Source: VAXT01 sp035318925
Lineage (GTDB): Bacteria > Actinomycetota > Thermoleophilia > Gaiellales > Gaiellaceae
Length of the DNA stretch: 64,000 nt
Reading direction: 5' to 3'
Assembly: GCA_035318925.1 (NCBI GenBank)
Contig: DATHDS010000023.1
Location: 53,711-117,710 of the forward strand
The notes beneath the pieces were generated by a model. The model was not told where the DNA came from, did no database searches, and was given only the letters and a program-made list of their open reading frames with translations. Below, in pieces: positions 15,900-24,437 of this stretch. A program made the position numbers and the translations under genes. Numbering within the stretch: the stretch's first letter is position 1; each line of letters opens with the position of its first letter.

Positions 15900-16901
15900 T
15901 CAGTTCGCTGCCCTGGCGATCTCGACCTCAGCGACCACGAGATTTCCGCGCGTGTCGACGGCCTTGATCCGCAGGTGACAAACCCCTGCCGGAAGATGCG
16001 AGGCGTCGAATCCGTGTGCGAGGTAGAAGCGGTAATGGCCCGGTGCACCTGGGCTGTTCTTTTGGGTACCCGGCGCGTAGACCGAGTCGTAGAGCCTTGC
16101 CGGCAGCATCGTCCGGCTGAAATCGACTGCGGTACGTGGGGCAACGACGCCGCGAGAGCCGTGAGCGACGCTCCACCGAATCCGTGCCGGCGTCACGGGC
16201 AGGTTCGACCAGGGGCTCGGCACGGGAATTGGGGTGGTGTCGAAGGCCTCGACAACGACGTTGACGCGGCCCGTCAGGCTGGTGGCGTCCTGCTCTTGCC
16301 CGCCCCGAAGGAACTCGACGGAGGCGACGGTCGGGGGTGAATGGTCGGCGTACGGACCGAGGCCACCTGGACGCAGGGGATTCAGGTATTCGCCTCCGCG
16401 GCGCTCGGCGAAATGGACGTGGCGTTCTCCTTGCAGCACATGTCCGAGCAGTTCGTGGAGGTGAACCTGCTGATGGTTGCGGACGACCGGCACGATGTGC
16501 CAGTAGCCGAATGTCCGGGTCGCTCCCTTGACCGCAATTGCGTTATGGCGCGTGCTGAAGACCTTTCCCGCTGCGACGGCGTAGACCGCAGTGCCGTCAG
16601 GAGCCGAGATGTCGATGCCGAAGTGGAAGGCCTTCGCACCATCGTCGCCGGGCCGCGGGTCGTTCAGGTACCCACGGACCGGGTGCTGGCGATTGAAGGG
16701 CTTGACCGGCCACCCGTACCCAGGGCGAACCCCGGAACGGTGAGCGACGACGCGATGCTGTGTGAACGCGGCGCCCGCGGCCTTACCGCCCGAGGCGGCC
16801 GGAGTGTGGGCCGCGAGGGCGAGGAGTAGGGCGGGGACGAGGACGGCGGAGGCTGCGAACGGCCTGCAACGCCTGCTGATGTGTGCTCTGACGGTGTGCA
16901 T
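15900..16901 (-). CDS. secreted M23-family peptidase-like protein
   Basis: A 333-residue protein with an N-terminal signal peptide (hydrophobic residues about 17-35, AxA region near 38). An M23 (LytM-type) fold follows: HFGIDISAPDGTAVYAVAAGKV holds the first metal His and Asp (HxxxD), and HVHFAE holds the HxH pair. The C-terminal ~150 residues are a beta-rich extension ending in a domain with two conserved-looking loops. M23 enzymes cut peptidoglycan cross-bridges. The metal ligands are present, so activity is plausible. Monocistronic; it converges with the MFS gene. Confidence 0.85.
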   Translation of the reverse strand: MHTVRAHISRRCRPFAASAVLVPALLLALAAHTPAASGGKAAGAAFTQHRVVAHRSGVRPGYGWPVKPFNRQHPVRGYLNDPRPGDDGAKAFHFGIDISAPDGTAVYAVAAGKVFSTRHNAIAVKGATRTFGYWHIVPVVRNHQQVHLHELLGHVLQGERHVHFAERRGGEYLNPLRPGGLGPYADHSPPTVASVEFLRGGQEQDATSLTGRVNVVVEAFDTTPIPVPSPWSNLPVTPARIRWSVAHGSRGVVAPRTAVDFSRTMLPARLYDSVYAPGTQKNSPGAPGHYRFYLAHGFDASHLPAGVCHLRIKAVDTRGNLVVAEVEIARAAN

Positions 16902-17047
16902 GCCGCCACCGTCCGGCGAGGCCCCAATCGCTCTGTCACGGGCCCCTAACGACCGGCTAACGGCCGTTGCACGTGGTTGTCGCCGCGGCGCTCGTCCGTT
17001 TCAGGGACTCGCGCTCCGCGGCGATCGGTGTCACGCTATTCGTTGCA

Positions 17048-19270
17048 ATGGCAACGGTCTCTAGCGGTGCCCTGACGCTCCTGTTCACGGACGTCGAGGG
17101 ATCGACGCGACTCGCGCGAACGCTCGGCGATGGCTTCGGGGACGTTCTCGAAGCTCACAACCGGATTCTTCGCGACTCGTTCGCCGCCCACGGCGGCACC
17201 GAGGTCGATTCAGCCGGCGACGGCTTCTTCTTCGTGTTTACGCGAGCGCGTGACGCCGTCGCTGCCGCGGTCGAGGCTCAGCGGGCCCTGGCCGCTGAGT
17301 CGTGGCCCGAGGGCGTAGCAGTCAAGGTTCGAATGGGGATCCACACCGGCGAGGTGAGCGTCTCCGATACCCACCGCGGCGTAGCGGTGCACCGGGCCGC
17401 CCGCATCTCGGCGGCGGCGCACGGTGGGCAGATCGTGCTCTCGCAATCGACCCAGACGATGGTTGAAGACGTCGAGGCCCTCGTTCCCGACCTCTCGTAT
17501 TTGGATCTCGGCGACCAGTTGATCAAGGACTTCGACCGCCCGGTGCGCCTTTACCAAATCGTGGCTCCGGGCTTGACCGAGCGATTCCCGCCGCTTCGCG
17601 GCGTCAAGGAGGAGCAACGGGCGCGAACTCCGGCAGACGATCTGAGCTTTCGGCTGCTTGGGAGCTTCGAGGTCGCACGGGGCGGCCGCCCGGTCCAGCT
17701 CGGGGGTCAGAAGCAACGAGCAGTCCTGGCCATCCTCGCCCTGGATGCCGGCCGAGTGGTCTCGACGGATCGCCTCGTCGACCTTCTCTGGGGCGAGCAG
17801 CCCCCGAAGACAGCGGTCACTTCGTTGCAGAACTTCATCTCACAGCTGCGCAAGACCGTCGGGGCGGACGTGGTCGTCACCAAGCCACCCGGCTACCTCC
17901 TCAACGTCGCCGCCGCGCAAGTCGACCTCAACGAGTTCGAGCGACTCGTCAGCCAGGCGCGCTCGCTCGAGCCCGAAGCTCGCGGCAACAAGCTTCGGGA
18001 AGCATTCGAGCTGTGGCGGGGCCCCCCGCTCGCCGATTTCGCGTTCGAGCCATTTGCGGAGACCGAAATCGCCCGTCTCGACGAGCTTCGGTCAGCGGCC
18101 TTGGAGGATCGAATCGAAGCCGATCTCGAAGGTGGCGCGGCAGCCGAGCTCGTCGGCGAGCTCGAGGGGCTCATCAAGCAGAATCCTCTCCGCGAGCGGC
18201 CCCGAGGGCAGCTGATGCTCGCCCTCTACCGCTCCGGGCGCCAGGCCGAGGCGCTTCGCGCCTACCAGGAAGCGCGTCGTGCGCTCGTCGACGAGCTGGG
18301 AATCGAGCCGAGCCCCGCGCTTCAGCAACTCCACGCGTCGATCCTGCGACAGGAGTCCGCGCTGCAACCGCAGGCGGTCGCCCAAGCGGGCGAAGACCGG
18401 ATCGGTGAGGTCGCTCGAGCACTCCTCTCGGGACGGCTCGTGCCGGTCCTGGGACCCGGGCCGTCGTCCGAGAACGGAGAGAATCTCGCGAGCCGCCTTG
18501 CCGAGGCGTTCGACTGTCCCGAGGAGCACCGCGGTGATCTCACGCGCGTGTCCCAGTACGTGGTCATGACTCAGGGCGTGGGCCCTCTGTACGACCAGCT
18601 GCACGATCTGTTCGCCGAGGACCCCGAACCCGGGCCGCTCGAGCGGTTTCTAGCCGCGCTCCCCGAGGTCGCACGTTCCCGCGGCGCCGAGCACCAGCTC
18701 CTCGTCACGACCGGCTACGGGCACGCTCTCGAGCGAGCGTTCGAGGAGCGCGGGGAGGATGCCGACGTCGTCTCCTTTGTGGCGCAGGGCCCGGACCGCG
18801 GCAAGTTCGTACACCGGTCGCCGGACGGGTCGGAGACGGTCGTGGCCGTCCCGAACGCCTACTCGGAGCTTTCGCTGGCCGAGCGTTCGGTGATCCTCAA
18901 GATCCACGGAGGCGTCGATCCGCGACCCGACCGCGGGCGCGAGAGCTTCGTCGTCAGCGAGGACGACTACATCGGCTACCTCGCACAGAGCGAGCTGGCG
19001 AACGTCCTACCCGTCACCCTCGCCGCGAAGCTCCGCCGCAGCCATTTCCTCTTCATCGCCTACCCCGTCGTCGAGTGGAGCCTGCGCGTCTTCCTGCACC
19101 GCGTGTTCGGGGATGAACCGATCAGCTACCGCTCGTGGGCGGTGCTCCCCGGCGCCCAGCCCATCCAGCATGAGTTCTGGCGGCGACGCGGCGTCGACCT
19201 CTTCGACATCGCGCTCGAGGACTTCGTCGCCGACCTCGAGCGGCGGCTCGCCGAGGTCGCTCCGGCGTGA
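17048..19270 (+). CDS. cyclase-homology / SARP (BTAD) regulator / SIR2-like fusion protein
   Basis: A 740-residue fusion. Residues 8-172 are a class III cyclase-homology domain (D15 and D58 metal ligands; the usual Asn of VNxAAR is His115). Residues 200-290 are an OmpR-like winged helix and 295-440 a bacterial transcriptional activation domain, together a SARP-type regulator as in AfsR. Residues 455-740 are a SIR2-like fold: GPGPSS (468-473), TTGYGHALE (554-562), KIHGG (618-622), DDYIGYL and AYPVVEWSLR (671-680). In active SIR2 enzymes these positions read GAG, TNYD, HG and GYSxxD, so the catalytic Asn and other NAD contacts are changed. ATG 17048 is chosen because it starts the domain directly. 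The stop overlaps the next gene by 4 nt. Confidence 0.88.
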   Translation: MATVSSGALTLLFTDVEGSTRLARTLGDGFGDVLEAHNRILRDSFAAHGGTEVDSAGDGFFFVFTRARDAVAAAVEAQRALAAESWPEGVAVKVRMGIHTGEVSVSDTHRGVAVHRAARISAAAHGGQIVLSQSTQTMVEDVEALVPDLSYLDLGDQLIKDFDRPVRLYQIVAPGLTERFPPLRGVKEEQRARTPADDLSFRLLGSFEVARGGRPVQLGGQKQRAVLAILALDAGRVVSTDRLVDLLWGEQPPKTAVTSLQNFISQLRKTVGADVVVTKPPGYLLNVAAAQVDLNEFERLVSQARSLEPEARGNKLREAFELWRGPPLADFAFEPFAETEIARLDELRSAALEDRIEADLEGGAAAELVGELEGLIKQNPLRERPRGQLMLALYRSGRQAEALRAYQEARRALVDELGIEPSPALQQLHASILRQESALQPQAVAQAGEDRIGEVARALLSGRLVPVLGPGPSSENGENLASRLAEAFDCPEEHRGDLTRVSQYVVMTQGVGPLYDQLHDLFAEDPEPGPLERFLAALPEVARSRGAEHQLLVTTGYGHALERAFEERGEDADVVSFVAQGPDRGKFVHRSPDGSETVVAVPNAYSELSLAERSVILKIHGGVDPRPDRGRESFVVSEDDYIGYLAQSELANVLPVTLAAKLRRSHFLFIAYPVVEWSLRVFLHRVFGDEPISYRSWAVLPGAQPIQHEFWRRRGVDLFDIALEDFVADLERRLAEVAPA

Positions 19271-21927
19271 CCCTCGACAGTCCGTACAAGGGCCTTGTTC
19301 CGTTCGAGGACAGCGAGCTCGACGCGCTCCTGTTCTTCGGACGCGGGCGCGAGAGCGAGATCATCGCGGCGAACGTCCTGGCGGCTCGGCTGACCGTCCT
19401 CTACGGGCCGAGCGGGGTGGGGAAGAGCTCGGTGCTCCGCGCCGGAGTGGCGCACCGGCTGCGCCGGCAGGCGCGGGAGAACGTCGACGAGGGCGGCCAC
19501 CCGGAGTTTGCAGTCGTCGTGTTCGACGCCTGGAGCGAAGACCCGGTGGGCGGCCTCCGAGCGGGTGTGCGCGAGGAGCTGGCTGCTCAGTTCGGCTCGG
19601 CGCTCCTGGACGAGCGCGAAGGGGAATCGCTAGCTGACACTCTCGGGCGCTGGACCGACGCACTCGCCTGCGATCTCCTGCTCGTGCTCGACCAGGCGGA
19701 GGAGTACTTCCTCTACCACGCAGAGGAGACCGGCTTTGCGCGCGAGCTGCCCGAGCTGGTCACGCGGCCCGGTCTGCGTGTGCGTGTTCTGCTGTCCCTC
19801 CGCGACGACGCCCTCGCGAAACTCGACCGGTTCAAGGGGAGGATCCCGAACCTCTTCGCGAATTACCTGCGACTCGATCACCTCGACAGGAGCTCGGCGC
19901 GCGATGCGATCACGAAGCCAATAGAGCGCTACAACGAAGCCACGGGTGAGTCGATCGAGGTCGAGCCGGCGCTGATCGAGGCCGTGCTCGACCAGACGGC
20001 TGCCGGAAAGGTGGATCTCGGCGATGCGGGGCGCGGGCTTGCCGCCGGCGACACCGATCAGGGCCGCATCGAGGCGCCCTACCTTCAGCTCGTGCTCGAG
20101 CGGATCTGGGAACAGGAGCACGAAGTCGGGTCGAGCCAACTGCGCGCGGCGACGCTCACTCAGCTCGGCGGTGCAGAGTCGATCGTGCGTACACACTTAC
20201 ACCGCGCAGTCGAAGAGCTCTCGGCCGACGAGAAGGATCTGGCTGCGGATGTCTTCCGCTACCTCGTGACGCCTTCGGGCGCCAAGATCGCGCACGGAGT
20301 TGGGGATCTCGCCGAGTACGCCTCGGTCGACGAGCAGCGCCTGCTGCCCGTGCTCGCGACGCTCGGGCGGGAGCGGATCGTGCGGCCGGTCGACGGAGCA
20401 GACGGCGGCGGCGCGCGCTACGAGATCTTCCACGACGTCCTCGGGGACGCTGTTCTCGCCTGGCGCCGGGAGCGGGAGTCGGAGCGAGAGCGGCGGACCG
20501 CCGACCGGCGCCAGCGGCGGCTCGCCCTCTTCGCCGGGGGCGCGCTCGTGGCGCTGGCGGCGATGACGGGGGTTGCGATCTACGCCTTCAGCCAGCGTGC
20601 CGATGCCCGGCAGGCCGGCCGGCACGCGCAGGCCCGTGCGCTCTTGGCCGAGGCCCTGCATCAGCTCGATATCGATCCGGAGCTGAGCCTGCTCTTGAGC
20701 TTGAGAGCGGCCGGCATCGAGCGCACGCCACAGACCCAGGACGTGCTCAGCCAAGCGATCGAGGCCTCACGTGTGCGGGACGTACAGAAGATCTCCGATA
20801 CCGCTCGGCCGCCGCCTGTGCCCCGAGAGCTCGCGCCCGTCGTGCGGAAGCTCAAGCTCCCACGTAGTGGAGTCGCGGCGGTCGCCGTCAGCCCGGACGG
20901 CAGGCTCGTCGCGACCGGTCACCGTGACCACACCGCTCGCCTGTGGTCGGCGCAAACGGGGCGCCAGCTGAAGGTGCTCGAAGGCCACGTCGGCCAGGTC
21001 ATCGCCGTCGCGTTCAGCCCTGACGGCAAGCTCCTGGCGACCGGGAGCTCTGACGGCGCAGGGCGCCTGTGGAGTATCAAGGACGGCTCGTATATCGGCC
21101 CCCTGCTCGGGCACACCGGCCTCCTGACGACCGTTGCGTTCAATCCGCGCAGCGATCTCGTGGCGACGGGGAGCCTCGACCGCACCGTCCGCGTCTGGCA
21201 GACGGGACTCGCGCGCCTGCCTCTCGTGCTCCGCGGCCACCGGGAGGGTGTGACCCGCCTCATGTTCACGCGCGAAGGGCGCCGCCTCGTGACGGTCAGC
21301 ACGGACGGAACCCAACGCATCTGGGATCCTGAGCCGGAGCCCTGGATGCGCGTCGTTCCCGGCGCCGCCCCGCTCGAACGACCGCCGCGAGTAGTCGAAG
21401 CACGAGGCAAGCGTGCGACCGTGGACGGCAAGACGGTGCTCGTCAGAGATCTGCGGACCGGAAAGGTGACCCTGCTCGCGGGCCATTCGAAGCCAATAAC
21501 GTCCGTGCACTTCGACCGCTCCGGCGAGCGTCTCGTCACCTCGAGCGAGGATCGCGACGCCCGGATCTGGGACGCCAGAACTGGAGCCAAGCTGCACGTC
21601 CTTCGAGGCCATTTCAACGTCGTCAACGACGCCGAGTTCAGCCCGGACGGCCGCTGGGTCGTGACCGCGGGACCGATCTCGGCCGGTCTCTGGCGGTCGG
21701 ACTCAGACTCGATTCACACGTACTTGCGCAACACGGATCGCCCCCTAGTGGCCAGATTTGACGGCGACAGGCGGATCGAGACGCTCGCGCGCGACGGCAA
21801 GGTTCGCGAGTGGTTCTGTGACTTCTGCGGAACGCTGGACGAGCTGGTTCGCCTCGCCAACGCTCGGCTCGCGCAAACCGGTCGCACCTTCACGCCGGAG
21901 GAGCGTCAGCGGTTTCTGAGCTCCTAA
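19267..21927 (+). CDS. nSTAND ATPase with transmembrane segment and WD40 repeats
   Basis: An 886-residue protein. Residues 6-30 (YKGLVPFEDSE...FFGR) are the typical N-terminus of novel STAND NTPases. Walker A is GPSGVGKS (47-54) and Walker B LLLVLDQAEE (137-146). A winged-helix-like region runs to about 400, then one membrane helix (about 420-442), a helical linker, and about six or seven WD40 repeats (about 530-850; e.g. VAVSPDGRLVATG, VAFSPDGKLLATGSSD, ARIWDARTG). One blade near 690-730 is divergent. STAND proteins are ATP-driven switches in which the repeat domain senses a ligand. GTG start overlapping the SIR2 fusion stop (GTGA) makes co-translation and physical partnership likely. Confidence 0.92.
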   Translation: MTLDSPYKGLVPFEDSELDALLFFGRGRESEIIAANVLAARLTVLYGPSGVGKSSVLRAGVAHRLRRQARENVDEGGHPEFAVVVFDAWSEDPVGGLRAGVREELAAQFGSALLDEREGESLADTLGRWTDALACDLLLVLDQAEEYFLYHAEETGFARELPELVTRPGLRVRVLLSLRDDALAKLDRFKGRIPNLFANYLRLDHLDRSSARDAITKPIERYNEATGESIEVEPALIEAVLDQTAAGKVDLGDAGRGLAAGDTDQGRIEAPYLQLVLERIWEQEHEVGSSQLRAATLTQLGGAESIVRTHLHRAVEELSADEKDLAADVFRYLVTPSGAKIAHGVGDLAEYASVDEQRLLPVLATLGRERIVRPVDGADGGGARYEIFHDVLGDAVLAWRRERESERERRTADRRQRRLALFAGGALVALAAMTGVAIYAFSQRADARQAGRHAQARALLAEALHQLDIDPELSLLLSLRAAGIERTPQTQDVLSQAIEASRVRDVQKISDTARPPPVPRELAPVVRKLKLPRSGVAAVAVSPDGRLVATGHRDHTARLWSAQTGRQLKVLEGHVGQVIAVAFSPDGKLLATGSSDGAGRLWSIKDGSYIGPLLGHTGLLTTVAFNPRSDLVATGSLDRTVRVWQTGLARLPLVLRGHREGVTRLMFTREGRRLVTVSTDGTQRIWDPEPEPWMRVVPGAAPLERPPRVVEARGKRATVDGKTVLVRDLRTGKVTLLAGHSKPITSVHFDRSGERLVTSSEDRDARIWDARTGAKLHVLRGHFNVVNDAEFSPDGRWVVTAGPISAGLWRSDSDSIHTYLRNTDRPLVARFDGDRRIETLARDGKVREWFCDFCGTLDELVRLANARLAQTGRTFTPEERQRFLSS

Positions 21928-21946
21928 TGGCGAATATTCGCGGCCC

Positions 21947-24427
21947 ATGCGCCCCGTAAGGCTTCCCGGCATCAGGCAGAAGGCGGTGCACCTCGCCGTC
22001 CTCTCCTCCTTTGCGCTCGCGCAGCCCTTGCTCGACATCCTCGGACGGAACGCGACGTTCTTCACGGTCCGCGGGTCGTCCAGCCGCGAGATCGTGCTCT
22101 TCGCGCTCACGTTGACGCTCGTGCCTCCGGCCGTCCTGCTGCTTGCCGAGCTCGGGGCAGGCGCGATCGATCCCATTCTCGGAAACGCGCTGCACCTGTT
22201 CTTCGTCGCCGCTCTCGCAGCGATCGTCGCACTCGAGGCGATCAAGGACATCGACGCGCCGGCGACCGCTCTCGTGCTCGGCGCCGCCCTCATCGGGGGC
22301 ATCGGCGCGGCCCTCTACTGGAAGGCACGCTTCGTTCGCTCCTTCCTCACCGTGCTCGCTCCCGCGCCTCTCCTCTTCCTCGCGCTCTTTCTCGGAAACT
22401 CGCAGGTGAAACACCTTGTCTTTCCGAAGGACGTCTCGGTCCGTACCGAGAAGGTCGAATCTCGAACCCCGATCGTCTTCATCATGTTCGACGAGTTCAG
22501 CACCACGTCGCTGATGGACCGCAACCAGCGGATCGACGCCGCGCGCTTCCCGAACTTCGCTTCGCTCGCGCGCGATTCAACGTGGTTCCGATCCGCGACG
22601 ACTGCGAATGGACACACCGAGGTCGCCGTCCCGTCGATCCTCGCCGGAACCCTCCCGTCGGGTACGCCTCTTCCGATCCTCGCCGACTACCCCCACAACG
22701 TCTTCACCCTGCTCGGCGGCCACTACCGCATGCGGGTGATGGAGTCGCTGACGCGCCTCTGCCCGCGTTCGGTGTGCAAGACCCGCGTTCCCGGCGCGAC
22801 GAACGACGCCGGAGAAAGCGTGTCCGGCAGCGTGCACGCCCTCGTCTCCGACGTCGGCACCGTCTACCTCCATCTCCTGCTGCCGGATGATCTCGCGAAG
22901 CACGTTCCCCCGACCGAGGGCCGGTGGGGGAACTTCGGGGGTCACGACACGACCACGAAGGCGCCCGGTGTCCCCCATGAAGCGGGTCCCTGCGGCAGGA
23001 ACATCTGCGGGTTCACGCGAATGATCTCGGCCAGCCCGCGTCCGACGTTCTACTTCCTGCACTCGATTCTCCCGCACGAGCCGTGGGCGTACCTGCCCTC
23101 GGGCAGGCGGTACAGCGGAAACGTCCGCGTCACTCCAGGGCTCGAGAACGGACTCTGGCGAGACGACGACTGGCTGACGCTTCAGGCATACCAGCGATAC
23201 ATGCTTCAGCTCGGGGATACGGACGCCGGTCTCGGTTTCATCTTGAAGCGGCTTCGGTCGACCGGCCTCTACGACCGCGCGCTCGTCGTCGTGACGGCCG
23301 ACGAGGGAATCAGCTTCCGACCGGGGGAGCCGGCGCGCAACCTGTCGCGGGCGAACCTCCCGGACATCGCGTTCGTCCCCCTGTTCGTCAAGTTGCCCGG
23401 CCAGCGGAAGCCGCGAATCGAGGACGGGCTCGCCCGGACGATCAGCATCCTGCCGACGATCGCGGACGCCGTGCACGCGCGCATTCCCTGGCCTGTCGAC
23501 GGGCGCTCGCTCCTGGGCGCGCGGCTCCCTCGCGACGGAACGGTGAGCCTGCCGGATCAGAGCGGCAATCCCATATCCGCCAGTCTCTCGACGCTCCTCG
23601 CCGAGCGGAAGGACGTCCTCGAGCGCCAGGTTGCCGCCTTTCGAAGCGGGTCGATCGACCAGGTCTACCGGTTCGGGCCTCACCGCGAGCTCGTCGGCAG
23701 GCGCACTGCCGACCTTGCCGTCGAAGAGCAGAGCGGCGTGCGCTTCAAGCTGGACGGGAGCGAGCTCCTGCGCTCGGTGGATCCGAAGGCGGAGGTCGTG
23801 CCGTCGTACCTCACTGGACGGATCGAAGGCGGCCTCGACGCAAACGCCGAGCTCGCGGTTGCGGTGAACGGCACCATCGCCGCCGCGACTCGCAGCTACG
23901 AGGACTCCGGCGAGACGCGCTTCGCCGCCATTGTCCCCGACCGCGTGTTCCGAGCGGGCGCGAACGACGTCCGGATGTTTGCCGTGCGGCCGCAGGGCAG
24001 TTCGGTCGTCCTCGCCGAGCTCAGCGGAGGGAATTCCACGTTCGTCCTGCGCGCCCGGAGTGGCGGCGACGTGATCGAGTCGTCGGACGGGCAAGAAGTG
24101 CGAGTCGTGCGCGGAGCTCTGCGCGGCCGGGTTCGCGCGCAGACGCCGGGCGAGGACGTTATCTTCAACGGGTCGGCATTCGATGTCAGCGCCGGCGTCG
24201 AGCCGGACTCGATCGTCGTCTTCGTCGATCGCCGCTCGGCTTACGTCTCGCCCGCGGACAACGCGAAGCGCCCCGGGAAGAAGCGGGCCGGATTCCAGTT
24301 CGTCATCCCGCGCCGGCTGCTGCCGAAGCCGGGGGATGCGAGTCGCATCCGTCTGTTCGCAATCCGGGGCGACGTCGCGTCCGAGCTGCGCTATGTCGGC
24401 GATTACCTCACGGTCGGACGGGGCTAA
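21947..24427 (+). CDS. membrane-anchored sulfatase / alkaline phosphatase superfamily protein
   Basis: An 826-residue protein. Four or five membrane helices (about 15-165) precede a periplasmic-side catalytic domain. FIMFDEFSTTSLM (about 175-190) carries the metal-binding Asp and Glu and a Thr/Ser nucleophile position, and SILPHEPW and VVVTADEG are the other metal sites of LTA-synthase and sulfatase-like enzymes. The last ~250 residues are beta-rich. The nucleophile is not a Cys-X-Pro-X-Arg sulfatase motif, so phosphodiester or phosphoglycerol transfer is more likely than sulfate ester hydrolysis. It follows the nSTAND gene by 19 nt on the same strand and may belong to the same transcript. 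Confidence 0.82.
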   Translation: MRPVRLPGIRQKAVHLAVLSSFALAQPLLDILGRNATFFTVRGSSSREIVLFALTLTLVPPAVLLLAELGAGAIDPILGNALHLFFVAALAAIVALEAIKDIDAPATALVLGAALIGGIGAALYWKARFVRSFLTVLAPAPLLFLALFLGNSQVKHLVFPKDVSVRTEKVESRTPIVFIMFDEFSTTSLMDRNQRIDAARFPNFASLARDSTWFRSATTANGHTEVAVPSILAGTLPSGTPLPILADYPHNVFTLLGGHYRMRVMESLTRLCPRSVCKTRVPGATNDAGESVSGSVHALVSDVGTVYLHLLLPDDLAKHVPPTEGRWGNFGGHDTTTKAPGVPHEAGPCGRNICGFTRMISASPRPTFYFLHSILPHEPWAYLPSGRRYSGNVRVTPGLENGLWRDDDWLTLQAYQRYMLQLGDTDAGLGFILKRLRSTGLYDRALVVVTADEGISFRPGEPARNLSRANLPDIAFVPLFVKLPGQRKPRIEDGLARTISILPTIADAVHARIPWPVDGRSLLGARLPRDGTVSLPDQSGNPISASLSTLLAERKDVLERQVAAFRSGSIDQVYRFGPHRELVGRRTADLAVEEQSGVRFKLDGSELLRSVDPKAEVVPSYLTGRIEGGLDANAELAVAVNGTIAAATRSYEDSGETRFAAIVPDRVFRAGANDVRMFAVRPQGSSVVLAELSGGNSTFVLRARSGGDVIESSDGQEVRVVRGALRGRVRAQTPGEDVIFNGSAFDVSAGVEPDSIVVFVDRRSAYVSPADNAKRPGKKRAGFQFVIPRRLLPKPGDASRIRLFAIRGDVASELRYVGDYLTVGRG

Positions 24428-24437
24428 CCTTCCTCGC

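Noticed and set aside
17210..17716. Minus-strand frame inside the cyclase-homology domain.
   Set aside because: Antisense shadow; the plus-strand domain motifs are conserved.
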